Assembly: GCA_913041025.1 (NCBI GenBank)
Contig: CAJWGQ010000004.1
Coordinates: 1 to 50,798, forward strand
Direction: 5' to 3'
Length of the DNA stretch: 50,798 nucleotides
Source of the DNA: an uncultured Gammaproteobacteria bacterium
GTDB taxonomy: Bacteria; Pseudomonadota; Gammaproteobacteria; Pseudomonadales; Azotimanducaceae_A
The notes under the pieces are model-generated. The model saw only the letters and a program-made list of their open reading frames with translations, made no database searches and had not been told where the DNA came from. A program made the translations under genes and the position numbers. Shown here piece by piece: positions 15,618-24,591 of the stretch; position 1 is the stretch's first letter; the number at the start of each line of letters is the position of its first letter.

Positions 15618-16991
15618 ATGCCAGGACTTTGGATCAATGCTGAATTCATTTCGATGGATAATATTGATGTTGACACATCGCTTCTAACCTTCCTTCGCGA
15701 CCATCTTCACTTAGTTGGCACAAAAGAGGGCTGTGCTTCTGGAGATTGCGGTGCTTGTACCGTTATTGTCGGGAATAATGAAAATCTGACCACTGTTAAT
15801 AGCTGCATAACACCGGTCGGCTCTCTCCAGAATAATCACGTACGGACAGTGGAAGGCGTTGGTAGCCCCGATAACCTCCATCCGGTGCAGACTTGCATGA
15901 TTGATCACGACGCTTCGCAATGCGGATTCTGTACACCCGGATTCGTTATGTCTCTTGTGGGACTTCATGAGCGTACAAGGGGCCAATCGAATATCACTGA
16001 TCAACAAGTTATTGAGGCAATTAGCGGCAATCTATGTCGTTGCACCGGCTATCGACCGATCATCGACGCGGGCAAGAGAGCATTAGAAATAGAAGCTAAT
16101 CCCGTTACGCAAAGTTTTGACGAGATGATTAATGACACTCCAATGGCAGATTATCATCTGCCTCAGACGCTCACAGAAGTCGCCGAAGTTAGATCTAGGG
16201 ACAAAGGTGCAACAATACTGGCGGGAGGAACTGACCAATGGCTTCGTTTTTCACAAGACTTCGAAAGGCCTGACTCCATAATCGATCTATCGCGAATTAA
16301 AAATTTTCGGAGGATCATCGAAAACAACGTGGTTAGTATCGGTGCAGGTACCAGTCAAGCCGATCTGTACGAATTCTTTCAAGATCGATCTCCGGCCGTG
16401 TCCTCTATGTTAGGTCGTTTTGGTTCACCGCAGATTAGAGCACGCGCGACGATAGGCGGTAACATCGCTAATGGATCTCCGGTCGCAGACTGGCCGCCAG
16501 TCTTGATGGTACTCGATGCTAATCTGCATATTCAAAGTACACAGCTCACCGAGAGGGTTTTGCCAATTTCGGAATTTTATCATGGCTACCGAAAAGTAGA
16601 TCTCCACGACGAAATCATAACGGAAATATCAATATCTCAGCCAAACTGGTCCGACCTGTTCGTACAAAAAATAACGAAGCGATTCGATGACGATATCAGT
16701 ACATTGCTGGGCGCTTTTTACATCGAGTTAGATCAAAGCGGGCGACTTGATCACCTGCGGATTGCTTTCAATGGAGTAGCGCCGACGCCAATTAGAATGT
16801 TCACCGTAGAGGAAGAATTTCAGGGTGAAATATTAGACGAAAAAATCATTGGGCAGATCTGTGACGCTACTCTCAATCTGCTTGACCCTATTACGGACAT
16901 CCGAGCATCCGCAAATTATCGAATGGCAATGGCAAGGGCCACGTTGCACAACGCCCTCGAAAAGGCCTGTCAGAACTACCAAGAGGCATAG
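15618..16991 (+). CDS. xdhA: Xanthine dehydrogenase small subunit (2Fe-2S and FAD)
   Basis: Carries electrons from the molybdenum subunit to NAD+ or another acceptor. The N-terminal ferredoxin domain has EGCASGDCGACTV (Cys39, 44, 47). The second helical 2Fe-2S domain has CGFCTPGF and NLCRCTGYRPI. The C-terminal half is an FAD domain with the flavin motifs TILAGGTDQW and ATIGGNIANGSPVADWPP. At 457 residues it matches the split bacterial XdhA type. The start is the ATG at 15618; a GGAGG at 15598-15602 lies rather far upstream (15 bases). First gene of a long plus-strand operon xdhABC-uraD-HIU hydrolase-guaD-puuD with overlaps or tiny gaps throughout. Confidence 0.95.
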   Translation: MPGLWINAEFISMDNIDVDTSLLTFLRDHLHLVGTKEGCASGDCGACTVIVGNNENLTTVNSCITPVGSLQNNHVRTVEGVGSPDNLHPVQTCMIDHDASQCGFCTPGFVMSLVGLHERTRGQSNITDQQVIEAISGNLCRCTGYRPIIDAGKRALEIEANPVTQSFDEMINDTPMADYHLPQTLTEVAEVRSRDKGATILAGGTDQWLRFSQDFERPDSIIDLSRIKNFRRIIENNVVSIGAGTSQADLYEFFQDRSPAVSSMLGRFGSPQIRARATIGGNIANGSPVADWPPVLMVLDANLHIQSTQLTERVLPISEFYHGYRKVDLHDEIITEISISQPNWSDLFVQKITKRFDDDISTLLGAFYIELDQSGRLDHLRIAFNGVAPTPIRMFTVEEEFQGEILDEKIIGQICDATLNLLDPITDIRASANYRMAMARATLHNALEKACQNYQEA

Positions 16992-16999
16992 CGAAATAA

Positions 17000-19288
17000 G
17001 TGATTGAAGACGCACACGAATCCGCAATCGGACATGTGACAGGGACGGCAAGATATGTTGACGATATTCCGTGTCCTGCTGACGTTTGTCATGTGGCGAT
17101 CGGACTATCCACAATCGCCAATGGCGAAATCAAGGACATAGATCTCGACGAAGTACGTAATAGTGAAGGGGTACTCGATGTCGTGATTTGTGAAGATATA
17201 CCAGGCAATCCAGATATTGGTGCCGTTTTCCCGGGAGACCCGCTGCTTGCGGATTCACGCATTGATTTCTCTGGTCAAGCTGTTTTTGCGGTTGCCGCAA
17301 GTTCGTACTTACTGGCTCAGCAAGCTGTTACAAAAGCAAAGATAAAATATGAGTCCAGACAACCCATTCTCACCGCTGGCGAAGCACATAAACGCCAGCT
17401 CTACGTACTACCTTCTAGAGACTGGCAACAGGGAGAAAATACCCCTAGCGCTCTAAAACTTGCGCCAAATAGCTTCCGAAAGGTACTGGACGTTGGCGGT
17501 CAAGAACACTTCTATGTAGAAGGCCAGGTTGCCCTCGCTATTCCAACTGAAGCAAATGGACTTGATGTCTACTCTTCGACCCAACACCCAGCAGAAGTTC
17601 AGGAACTGATATCAAGAGTGCTTGATGTGCCCATGAACGGAGTACAAGTAATCTGCCGACGCATGGGTGGTGGATTTGGTGGCAAAGAATCACAGGCTGC
17701 CTCGGTGGCGTGCCTCGCGTCACTTTTCGCAACGCGCTTGAAAAGAACAGTAAAGTTTAGAATGCCGAGAAAAGTAGACATGCTAAACACTGGGAAAAGG
17801 CACGATTTCGAGTGTGACTATGAGATTGGTTTCGACAATAACGGCTTACTGACAGCAGCCCAAATTCAACTTCTCGCTCGATGCGGCTACTCGCCAGACC
17901 TTTCTGAAGGCATAGTGGATCGGGCGATGTTCCACGCAACAAACGCTTACTATGTGCCGTCTATTCGCATTACGTCACATCGCTGTCGAACCAATACCGT
18001 ATCAAACACTGCATTCAGAGGATTTGGGGGTCCTCAAGGCGTCCTACCAATGGAGTCCATGATGGACGACATTGCATTCACTTTGGGAATTGATCCACTG
18101 GACGTTCGAAAACAAAACCTATATCGGCCCGGTTTTTCTCGAACACCTTATGGCCAAGAGATAAAACAGTTTGTGTTACTGGAGCTTATAGAGCAATTGG
18201 AGAAGGACTGCGATTACAGGCGACGCGTAGCAGCAATTGAGGACTTCAATGCTCACAGCACAATGATTAAAAGAGGGTTGGCACTAACGCCAGTACAATT
18301 TGGTATTTCCTTTACCACAACGCACCTAAACCAGGCGGGAGCACTAGTAAACCTCTATCTTGATGGAAGTATTGAGGTCAGCCACGCAGGGACTGAAATG
18401 GGTCAGGGTCTGTACACCAAAGTTCGAAAGATTGTGGCAGACGAATTTGGCATAAAATCTCATTGTGTACGGAATACTGCGACCCGCACTGACAAAGTTC
18501 CTAACGGATCACCGACGGCCGCTTCTGCTGCAACTGACCTCAATGGGATGGCAGCGCTGGACGCTTGTTTAAAAATTAAACAACAATTGAGAAACTTTGC
18601 TTATTCTCAAGGATGGAAGGAGCCGATCTATGAGCATGGCGTTGTCTCGGACGGTGCCCATAAGCTGTCATTCACCGAGTTTCTGAACCAAGCGTATCTC
18701 TCACGCACACCTTTATCCGCGACGGGATTCTATCGGACGCCTGATATCCACTTTGACAAACAGGCCGGAAAAGGACACCCATTTTTCTATTTTGCACATG
18801 GCGCCGCAGCAAGTGAGGTAGAGGTAGATGTCTCGACGGGTAACCACTACGTAAAACGCGTCGACATACTTCACGATTGTGGACATGCTTTAAACCGCAG
18901 GATTGATCGCGGGCAAATCGAAGGTGGCTATATGCAAGGACTTGGTTGGCTTACGACTGAGGAGCTCAAGTGGGATGATGATGGCCACGCTCTTGCTACC
19001 GGTCCAGCTAACTATAAAGTGCCTGCGGCCAACGACTGCCCTTCGCAATTCAAAATTGATTTCTTCGAACGAGAAAATACTGTTCCCAGTATCCGCCGTT
19101 CAAAAGCTGTAGGAGAACCACCACTAATGCTCGCAATATCAGCATGGTGTGCGTTGCGTTGGGCCTGTGCGAAGAAAGATTGCCTACCACCACTTCGAGC
19201 ACCCGCAACACCAGAGGCTGTCTTCGATGCACTCAATTTCAGCCCTTCAATGTTACGCAAAAAGCGCGTGCAGCAGAGCAATTCGTAA
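17000..19288 (+). CDS. xdhB: Xanthine dehydrogenase large (molybdopterin) subunit
   Basis: Catalytic subunit that hydroxylates hypoxanthine to xanthine and xanthine to urate. Family signatures are intact across 762 residues: the opening HESAIGHVTGTARYVDDIP, cofactor motif RRMGGGFGGKESQ, the AFRGFGGPQG segment with the substrate-orienting Arg, GTEMGQGLYTKV, and near the C-terminus VGEPPLML with the catalytic Glu. The start is GTG at 17000, nine bases after the xdhA stop. The stop TAA overlaps the xdhC ATG by one base. No sign of truncation was seen. Confidence 0.95.
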   Translation: MIEDAHESAIGHVTGTARYVDDIPCPADVCHVAIGLSTIANGEIKDIDLDEVRNSEGVLDVVICEDIPGNPDIGAVFPGDPLLADSRIDFSGQAVFAVAASSYLLAQQAVTKAKIKYESRQPILTAGEAHKRQLYVLPSRDWQQGENTPSALKLAPNSFRKVLDVGGQEHFYVEGQVALAIPTEANGLDVYSSTQHPAEVQELISRVLDVPMNGVQVICRRMGGGFGGKESQAASVACLASLFATRLKRTVKFRMPRKVDMLNTGKRHDFECDYEIGFDNNGLLTAAQIQLLARCGYSPDLSEGIVDRAMFHATNAYYVPSIRITSHRCRTNTVSNTAFRGFGGPQGVLPMESMMDDIAFTLGIDPLDVRKQNLYRPGFSRTPYGQEIKQFVLLELIEQLEKDCDYRRRVAAIEDFNAHSTMIKRGLALTPVQFGISFTTTHLNQAGALVNLYLDGSIEVSHAGTEMGQGLYTKVRKIVADEFGIKSHCVRNTATRTDKVPNGSPTAASAATDLNGMAALDACLKIKQQLRNFAYSQGWKEPIYEHGVVSDGAHKLSFTEFLNQAYLSRTPLSATGFYRTPDIHFDKQAGKGHPFFYFAHGAAASEVEVDVSTGNHYVKRVDILHDCGHALNRRIDRGQIEGGYMQGLGWLTTEELKWDDDGHALATGPANYKVPAANDCPSQFKIDFFERENTVPSIRRSKAVGEPPLMLAISAWCALRWACAKKDCLPPLRAPATPEAVFDALNFSPSMLRKKRVQQSNS

Positions 19289-20097
19289 TGCGTTGGTTTG
19301 AAGGCGTTGCTAAATACGAAAATGCAGGAGAACCCCACGTTCTCATAAGTGTAATCGCGACCTCTGGATCAACGCCGCGCGGAGTAGACGCAAAAATGGT
19401 CGTTACTCGTAACCATATTACGGACTCCATTGGTGGAGGGAAGCTCGAACATCACGCTACCAACCTGGCGCGTGAAATGCTGGAATCGCTATCAACAAGA
19501 AAAATACAGCACATGCCTCTAGCTGTGAGCGCAGACCAATGCTGCGGGGGCAGCATGACCCTGCTATTCGAAAAGTTCTCGCCAGCATCGCATGTTTCGC
19601 TTTTTGGTGGAGGTAATGTAGCCACAAACGTCGCTCAGCTTTTGCATGCGTGTTCTGTTCCAGTAAATTGGTTCGATTCCCGGCCGGAGTTCCAGCGCCA
19701 AGAGGAATTCGGATGTTGCGAGCCTTTACCAGAGCCCTTTCGGCTTGACCTTATAAGACAAGGTTCACAAGTGCTTGTAATGACGCACAGTCATACGATC
19801 GACTTCGAAATACTTAAGATAGTCATTCAACGAGAAGATCTCGATTTCATCGGTCTTATCGGCTCAAGGACAAAATGGGAGCGATTCAAACTGAGGTTCA
19901 TAGAGCATGGAATCGAACCGCAGGTCTTGACGCGTATTACGTGTCCCCTGGGCGAACGGCAGCTCGATAACAAGTCACCTATGGCTATCGGAGTAAGCAT
20001 AGTTGAACAACTATTGAGCCGTACTTCTAACAAGGACGATGCCGAAGTATTAAATTGGAAGAAGGTGGGTCTCACACTCATAGGGGAACACCAGTGA
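19288..20097 (+). CDS. xdhC: Xanthine dehydrogenase maturation factor XdhC
   Basis: Predicted to bind molybdenum cofactor, aid its sulfuration and insert it into XdhB. The N-terminal XdhC/CoxI domain shows ISVIATSGSTPRGVDAKMVV, IGGGKLEH and the cysteine-bearing DQCCGGSMTLLFE. The C-terminal Rossmann-like domain shows VSLFGGGNVATNVAQLL, VMTHSHTIDFEIL and FIGLIGSRTKWERF. I place the start at the ATG at 19288, which overlaps the xdhB stop (TAATG); the frame is open further upstream but lies inside xdhB. Length 269 residues is usual. Its presence supports a sulfurated, active Mo centre in XdhB. Confidence 0.93.
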   Translation: MRWFEGVAKYENAGEPHVLISVIATSGSTPRGVDAKMVVTRNHITDSIGGGKLEHHATNLAREMLESLSTRKIQHMPLAVSADQCCGGSMTLLFEKFSPASHVSLFGGGNVATNVAQLLHACSVPVNWFDSRPEFQRQEEFGCCEPLPEPFRLDLIRQGSQVLVMTHSHTIDFEILKIVIQREDLDFIGLIGSRTKWERFKLRFIEHGIEPQVLTRITCPLGERQLDNKSPMAIGVSIVEQLLSRTSNKDDAEVLNWKKVGLTLIGEHQ

Positions 20098-20603
20098 AAC
20101 TATCGCTAAAACAGCTCAATGAGCTCGCAGCAGATGAGGCTTCCGAAGTTCTTTTCTCTATATGTGCAAGCAAAAACTGGGTTGTATCTATGCTGGCTGA
20201 GCGCCCGTTCGAAGATGCCAGTTCAGTACTGGATGCTGCAGGAAAGGCTTGGGACGCCTGCACACACGAGGACTATTTGGAAGCATTCTCGGGCCATCCT
20301 GAGATCGGCGACCTTTCCGCCCTAAGGTCTAAGTACGCGAAGGCTGCAAACTCAGAACAAGGACAAATCTTGGAAGCGTCTGAGGCTACGATTAAGCTGC
20401 TCGCGCAACTAAATAGACAGTACTTTTTGAAGAATGGTTTTATTTTTATTGTATGCGCGACCGGAAAGTCAGCAGAAGAAATGCTCGCCCTCCTACAAGA
20501 ACGTATTCATCTCGACAGAAAGACCGAAATGTGTAACGCCGCAAATGAGCAACTCGCTATTATGCGAATAAGATTGGAAAAGCTAATGAGCGGCTCCCAG
20601 TGA
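20094..20603 (+). CDS. uraD: OHCU decarboxylase
   Basis: 2-oxo-4-hydroxy-4-carboxy-5-ureidoimidazoline decarboxylase makes S-allantoin, the third step from urate. The all-helical fold signature is visible: the catalytic-site segment AFSGHPEIGD with its His, SEQGQILEAS, and the conserved FIFIVCATGKSAEEMLALLQERI. The start is GTG at 20094, overlapping the xdhC stop by four bases (GTGA), giving 169 residues. Its 3-prime end overlaps the next gene in the same way. The gene order decarboxylase then hydroxyisourate hydrolase is common in bacterial urate operons. Confidence 0.94.
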   Translation: MKLSLKQLNELAADEASEVLFSICASKNWVVSMLAERPFEDASSVLDAAGKAWDACTHEDYLEAFSGHPEIGDLSALRSKYAKAANSEQGQILEASEATIKLLAQLNRQYFLKNGFIFIVCATGKSAEEMLALLQERIHLDRKTEMCNAANEQLAIMRIRLEKLMSGSQ

Positions 20604-20935
20604 ATATTACTCTTAGTACACACGTACTCAACCTTGAAACCGGTAAACCGGTAGACAACCTTAGTGTCATATTGAGTAACGAAAACGGTCGTGAAATCGC
20701 GAGAGAACGCACTGACAATGATGGTCGCATACCCCTTTTCCCGAAGTTAGACGAGGGCACTTTTGAACTGTGCTTTGAAACAGGAATGTGGTTTGCGGAA
20801 ACTTATCGCGATTTGCCAGATAGTTTCTTCTATCCGGAAGTCCGGATACGCTTTATAGTCAATAGCTTACAAACACACTATCACGTCCCGTTGCTCCTTA
20901 ATCGCTACGGCTACTCTACATACCGAGGCAGCTAG
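20600..20935 (+). CDS. 5-hydroxyisourate hydrolase (transthyretin-like)
   Basis: Hydrolyses 5-hydroxyisourate, the urate oxidase product, to OHCU. The 111 residues have the family start LSTHVLNLETGKP with the active-site His8, a central DGRIPLF, and the C-terminal tetrapeptide YRGS that defines these enzymes and separates them from true transthyretins; HVPLLLNRYGYSTYRGS supplies another active-site His. GTG start at 20600 overlaps the uraD stop (GTGA). No signal peptide is visible, so it is cytoplasmic, although PuuD carries its cytochrome domain outside or at the membrane. Confidence 0.95.
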   Translation: MNITLSTHVLNLETGKPVDNLSVILSNENGREIARERTDNDGRIPLFPKLDEGTFELCFETGMWFAETYRDLPDSFFYPEVRIRFIVNSLQTHYHVPLLLNRYGYSTYRGS

Positions 20936-20936
20936 A

Positions 20937-22253
20937 TTGTTAGGGGAGCAAAAATCATGTGACGTTCTGAGAGGTGCGATCCTATCCTGTCGCATCAATA
21001 AGGTTCCGTCCAATGAGTCTGATCTTCTGTTCTTGCCAGATGGCGTAGTAGTTGTTTCTGATGGAAAGATCCAAGATGTAATGGCGATTTCCGATTACAA
21101 AAAAAGTGGTGGTGATATCTCAGCAGTCGAGCATCTCGAGGATAGCCTTATCGTCCCCGGGTTTATCGATGCTCACATTCATCATACTCAAATGGGCATA
21201 ATCGCGAGCTATGGTTATCAACTTCTTGATTGGCTCGAAAATTATGCTTTCCCGGCAGAAGAAGTCTTTTCGGACCCTGAACTTTCACGAAAACAAGCGG
21301 ACAGCTTCCTAGAATGTCTATTCAAACATGGAACGACAACCGCAATGGTTTTCACCTCGATGCACGTCCAGTCCGCAGAGAGCCTCTTCGAGGCTGCTCG
21401 ATCGAGGAATGTTTGTATGATCGCTGGTAAGGTCATGATGGACCGTGGCGCACCAGCAACTTTGCTCGATTCTTCTACTGGATTCGACGAAAGCGCAGAA
21501 CTCATCGAGAGATGGCATGGTCAAGGGAGACTTTGTTATGCAGTAACTCCTCGCTTTGCCTTAACTTCGACACCAACGCAATTGACAGCAGTTCAGCACC
21601 TCTTAAAGCAATACCCTGATATCTACCTCCACACCCACCTCGCAGAGAATCGCAGCGAAGTTACTCAGGCAGAAGAACTGTATCCAGACGCGTCCAGTTA
21701 TACTGATATCTACGCTAAATATGGCTTATTGACCGAGAGAAGCTTTTTTGCCCACGGAATTTATCTTTCCGACACTGATTTGCAACAAATCGCCACCGCC
21801 GGATCGACTATTATTTTTTGCCCGACTTCAAATATGTTTCTCGGAAGTGGCCTTTTGAATACCTCTCGACTGCATGAATGCAATGTCTCCATGGCTATAG
21901 GCACCGACATCGGCGGCGGCACTAGCTACTCAATGCTTGCGACGTTGGGTGAAGGTTATAAAGTGTCGCAGCTTCAAGGTCTAAGTTGGGATCCAGTCAG
22001 TGCCTTCCATATGATTACAGCGGGTAATGCAGACGCACTCGACCTTGGACATCGTATTGGTCGAATTGCACCTGGTATGGACGCTGATCTTGTCGTCCTA
22101 AAGACTGATCGCCATCCGATCCTGAAATCAAGGCTAGCAAATTCTAATTCGCTTACTGAACGCCTGTTTGCAATGATGATTTTAGGTGATGATCGGATTG
22201 TTGAAAGAACTTATGTTGCAGGAAAGCTTGTGCATGAAGCGGCAGTAACATAA
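20937..22253 (+). CDS. guaD: Guanine deaminase (amidohydrolase type)
   Basis: Deaminates guanine to xanthine. COG0402 amidohydrolase of 438 residues with VPGFIDAHIHHTQMG (His80 and His82), the guanine-binding FKHGTTTAMVFTS region, VTPRFALTSTPTQL, YLHTHLAENRSEV, FFAHGIYLSD, FCPTSNMFLGSG and GTDIGGGTSYSML, which together mark guanine deaminase rather than the 8-oxoguanine or S-adenosylhomocysteine deaminases. The start is probably TTG at 20937, one base after the preceding stop. The last base of its stop codon is the first base of the puuD ATG. Confidence 0.93.
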   Translation: MLGEQKSCDVLRGAILSCRINKVPSNESDLLFLPDGVVVVSDGKIQDVMAISDYKKSGGDISAVEHLEDSLIVPGFIDAHIHHTQMGIIASYGYQLLDWLENYAFPAEEVFSDPELSRKQADSFLECLFKHGTTTAMVFTSMHVQSAESLFEAARSRNVCMIAGKVMMDRGAPATLLDSSTGFDESAELIERWHGQGRLCYAVTPRFALTSTPTQLTAVQHLLKQYPDIYLHTHLAENRSEVTQAEELYPDASSYTDIYAKYGLLTERSFFAHGIYLSDTDLQQIATAGSTIIFCPTSNMFLGSGLLNTSRLHECNVSMAIGTDIGGGTSYSMLATLGEGYKVSQLQGLSWDPVSAFHMITAGNADALDLGHRIGRIAPGMDADLVVLKTDRHPILKSRLANSNSLTERLFAMMILGDDRIVERTYVAGKLVHEAAVT

Positions 22254-23455
22254 TGGAAGGTGTTCTTTTTGAGTGGTTCTCCCTAATTCTTCGACTTTTT
22301 CACGTGGTGGCTGCGATCGCGTGGATCGGCGCTTCGTTTTACTTCATCTGGCTTGATCTAAGTCTCAAACCAGTTGATCGAAATAAATCGGAAAACGGAA
22401 TCTCGGGAGAAGTCTGGTCGATTCATGGGGGAGGCATATACGAAGTCGGCAAATACCGCCTAGCGCCTCCCGAAATGCCAACGACTTTACACTGGTTCAA
22501 GTGGGAGGCCTACACTACCTGGCTGACGGGGTCAGCACTTCTGATTGTACTATTCTATTTTCAAGCCCAGACCTACTTGCTTGGGCCCGATAGCCCCATT
22601 ACACATCCGCCTATTGCGATTATAGCTAGCGTCTTGTATTTGATCGCAGGCCTTGGCGTATATGAACTTCTAACACGCTTACCATTTAGTCATCGCGCTA
22701 AGGTCTTCTCTGTTTTCATGGCAATCTTTGTTGCAGGGTTTAGCCTGATTGCATTCTGGTTATTTTCGCCGCGTGCCGCCGCCATCCACCTAGGGGCGAT
22801 GCTTGGCACCATCATGGCAGCCAACGTCTTCCTCACCATCATCCCATCTCAGAAATCACTCGTCGCAGCCATCGAGAACAATTCCAAGCCTCCTTCCGAA
22901 GGTGCGATTAAGGCAAAACTTAGATCAACCCATAACAATTATCTGACCATACCGGTACTAATCTGCATGCTGTCCAATCACGCGCCACTGATCTACCTGC
23001 ATGATCATGCGTGGATAATCCTTGCGTTATTGTGCTTCATTGGAGCGTGGGTTCGCGTGTTTTTTAACAGCAAACATGCCGGCCATATTCGTCTCGAAAT
23101 ACCCGCTATGGCTTCTTTAGCTCTTTTCTCAGTCATATTTATCGCTTGGTTAACAGACGGTCGAGGAATACAGATTGATGTTCCGAAAACAGATACGGGC
23201 GATGAGACTCTATCTTTAGATGTTTCGACCATTGTTCAGGAACATTGCGTTGTCTGTCATGCAACCAATCCAACGTACCCCGGTTTTTCTCAGCCACCAG
23301 CGGGTTTTGTGTTCAATAATAAAAGTGAATTACTCGCAGTAAGGGGATCAGCAGTTTCATCCCTCTCTTCCTACTATATGCCTCTGGGAAATGTTACTGA
23401 AATGACGATCGATGAACGTAACACCCTAAAGGAATGGCTATCGACACCTAACTAG
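22253..23455 (+). CDS. puuD: Membrane urate oxidase with cytochrome c domain (PuuD)
   Basis: Oxidises urate to 5-hydroxyisourate, replacing soluble uricase. The N-terminal part has the PuuD-type membrane domain: FSLILRLFHVVAAIAWIGASFYFIW, LHWFKWEAYTTWLTG and several further helices with conserved His. The C-terminal about 90 residues after the last helix form a cytochrome c domain with the heme site CVVCH at 332-336 and a candidate Met ligand at 376 in YYMPLGN. Electrons therefore probably pass to the respiratory chain rather than to oxygen with peroxide release. At 400 residues it is full length. Last gene of the xdhA operon; its stop abuts the convergent puuE stop. Confidence 0.93.
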   Translation: MEGVLFEWFSLILRLFHVVAAIAWIGASFYFIWLDLSLKPVDRNKSENGISGEVWSIHGGGIYEVGKYRLAPPEMPTTLHWFKWEAYTTWLTGSALLIVLFYFQAQTYLLGPDSPITHPPIAIIASVLYLIAGLGVYELLTRLPFSHRAKVFSVFMAIFVAGFSLIAFWLFSPRAAAIHLGAMLGTIMAANVFLTIIPSQKSLVAAIENNSKPPSEGAIKAKLRSTHNNYLTIPVLICMLSNHAPLIYLHDHAWIILALLCFIGAWVRVFFNSKHAGHIRLEIPAMASLALFSVIFIAWLTDGRGIQIDVPKTDTGDETLSLDVSTIVQEHCVVCHATNPTYPGFSQPPAGFVFNNKSELLAVRGSAVSSLSSYYMPLGNVTEMTIDERNTLKEWLSTPN

Positions 23456-24364
23456 TCAATCAGGGGCATGATTTGCATACCAGTGTTTAGCAACATCGAC
23501 TCGACGACATAGCCAAACTCCATCTCGGGACCTAACGTAATCAATGAATCGTTTGAGCGACTCATACCGACCAGGTTTACCAGCTATACGACAATGTAAT
23601 CCTACGCTCATAAGCTTTGGAAATGCGGCACCTTCATCGTATAAGCAGTCGAATGTGTCTTTGAGGTAGTCATAGAACTGCGTGCCTGAATTAAAGCCCT
23701 GAGCTGCGGAAAAACGCATGTCATTCGCGTCAAGCGTGTAGGGCACAATGAGATGATGACCATCGTTAACCGGGTCATCGACCCAGTAAGGGAGATCGTC
23801 CGCATACGAATCTGCGTCATAGAGAAATTCACCTGCTTCTAGTAACAATTTACGTGTATTCGGACTATCTCGACCCGTATACCAGCCGTCCGGGCGCGAG
23901 CCCGTGACGCGAGTATGTATCTCAATTGCACGGGCCATGTGTTCGCGCTCTACAGATTCGGGCACGAACTGATAGTCAATCCAGCGCCAGCCATGAGATG
24001 CAATTTCCCAATCTTCGCGCAGCATCGCCTCTACCGCGTATGGATGACGCTCTAACGCCATAGCAACTCCGAATACAGTGACAGGAATATCTAGTTCTGA
24101 AAATAATCGATGAAGCCGCCAGAAACCCGCGCGGGTACCATATTCATATAAAGATTCCATGCTCTTGTGCCGCGCAGGATATGCGCGTGCACCAATTATT
24201 TCCGATAAGAATGTCTCTGAGTACTCATCTCCATGGAGCACATTATTTTCTGCTCCCTCTTCAAAGTTAATAACAAACTGCAGTGCCAGCCTAGCGTCGC
24301 CTGGCCAATGCGCCTGGGGTGGCATCTCACCATACCCGACTAAGTCGCGAGGATATTCCTTCAT
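23456..24364 (-). CDS. puuE: Allantoinase PuuE (polysaccharide-deacetylase fold)
   Basis: Opens the hydantoin ring of allantoin to allantoate without the amidohydrolase fold of AllB. The 302 residues match PuuE: start YPRDLVGYGEMPPQAHWPG, VINFEEGAENNVLHGD, ARVGFWRL-like RAGFWRLHRLF, EIASHGWRWIDYQ with the metal-region His, GWYTGRDSPNTRKLL and a C-terminal SVGLHCRIAGKPGR. The canonical NodB-type metal triad is known to be altered in PuuE, which fits. It is convergent with puuD, with no bases between the stops, so the two urate/allantoin steps are neighbours on opposite strands. Confidence 0.94.
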   Translation of the reverse strand: MKEYPRDLVGYGEMPPQAHWPGDARLALQFVINFEEGAENNVLHGDEYSETFLSEIIGARAYPARHKSMESLYEYGTRAGFWRLHRLFSELDIPVTVFGVAMALERHPYAVEAMLREDWEIASHGWRWIDYQFVPESVEREHMARAIEIHTRVTGSRPDGWYTGRDSPNTRKLLLEAGEFLYDADSYADDLPYWVDDPVNDGHHLIVPYTLDANDMRFSAAQGFNSGTQFYDYLKDTFDCLYDEGAAFPKLMSVGLHCRIAGKPGRYESLKRFIDYVRSRDGVWLCRRVDVAKHWYANHAPD

Positions 24365-24373
24365 TAACTATTC

Positions 24374-24571
24374 CTACTCCAACACTCTTGCGATTACTGC
24401 AATGATTACGCCAGCAACTAAAAACGCACTATATTTGGCAGCTCCCTGGCTCATTTGGGTGCAACATCTTAGTTCTCGCACGACTTCAGGGCCGTTTTTA
24501 TAAAGTCTAAAAACTACGCGCGGGGTATAAATCATTAAATTTGAAGTTCTTGTATCCGAAACCACTGGCAT
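24374..24571 (-). CDS. Possible small membrane protein upstream of puuE
   Basis: A 65-codon frame lies immediately before puuE, nine bases upstream and on the same strand. It is basic in the first half and ends in a hydrophobic stretch (YSAFLVAGVIIAVIARVLE) that could be one membrane helix. I do not recognise it. It fills the gap that should hold the promoters of puuE and of the divergent TonB block, so it may be chance. A start at the ATG 36 bases further in (MIYTPRV) is equally possible. Confidence 0.3.
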   Translation of the reverse strand: MPVVSDTRTSNLMIYTPRVVFRLYKNGPEVVRELRCCTQMSQGAAKYSAFLVAGVIIAVIARVLE

Positions 24572-24591
24572 AGTAATTGCACAATGGTGAT

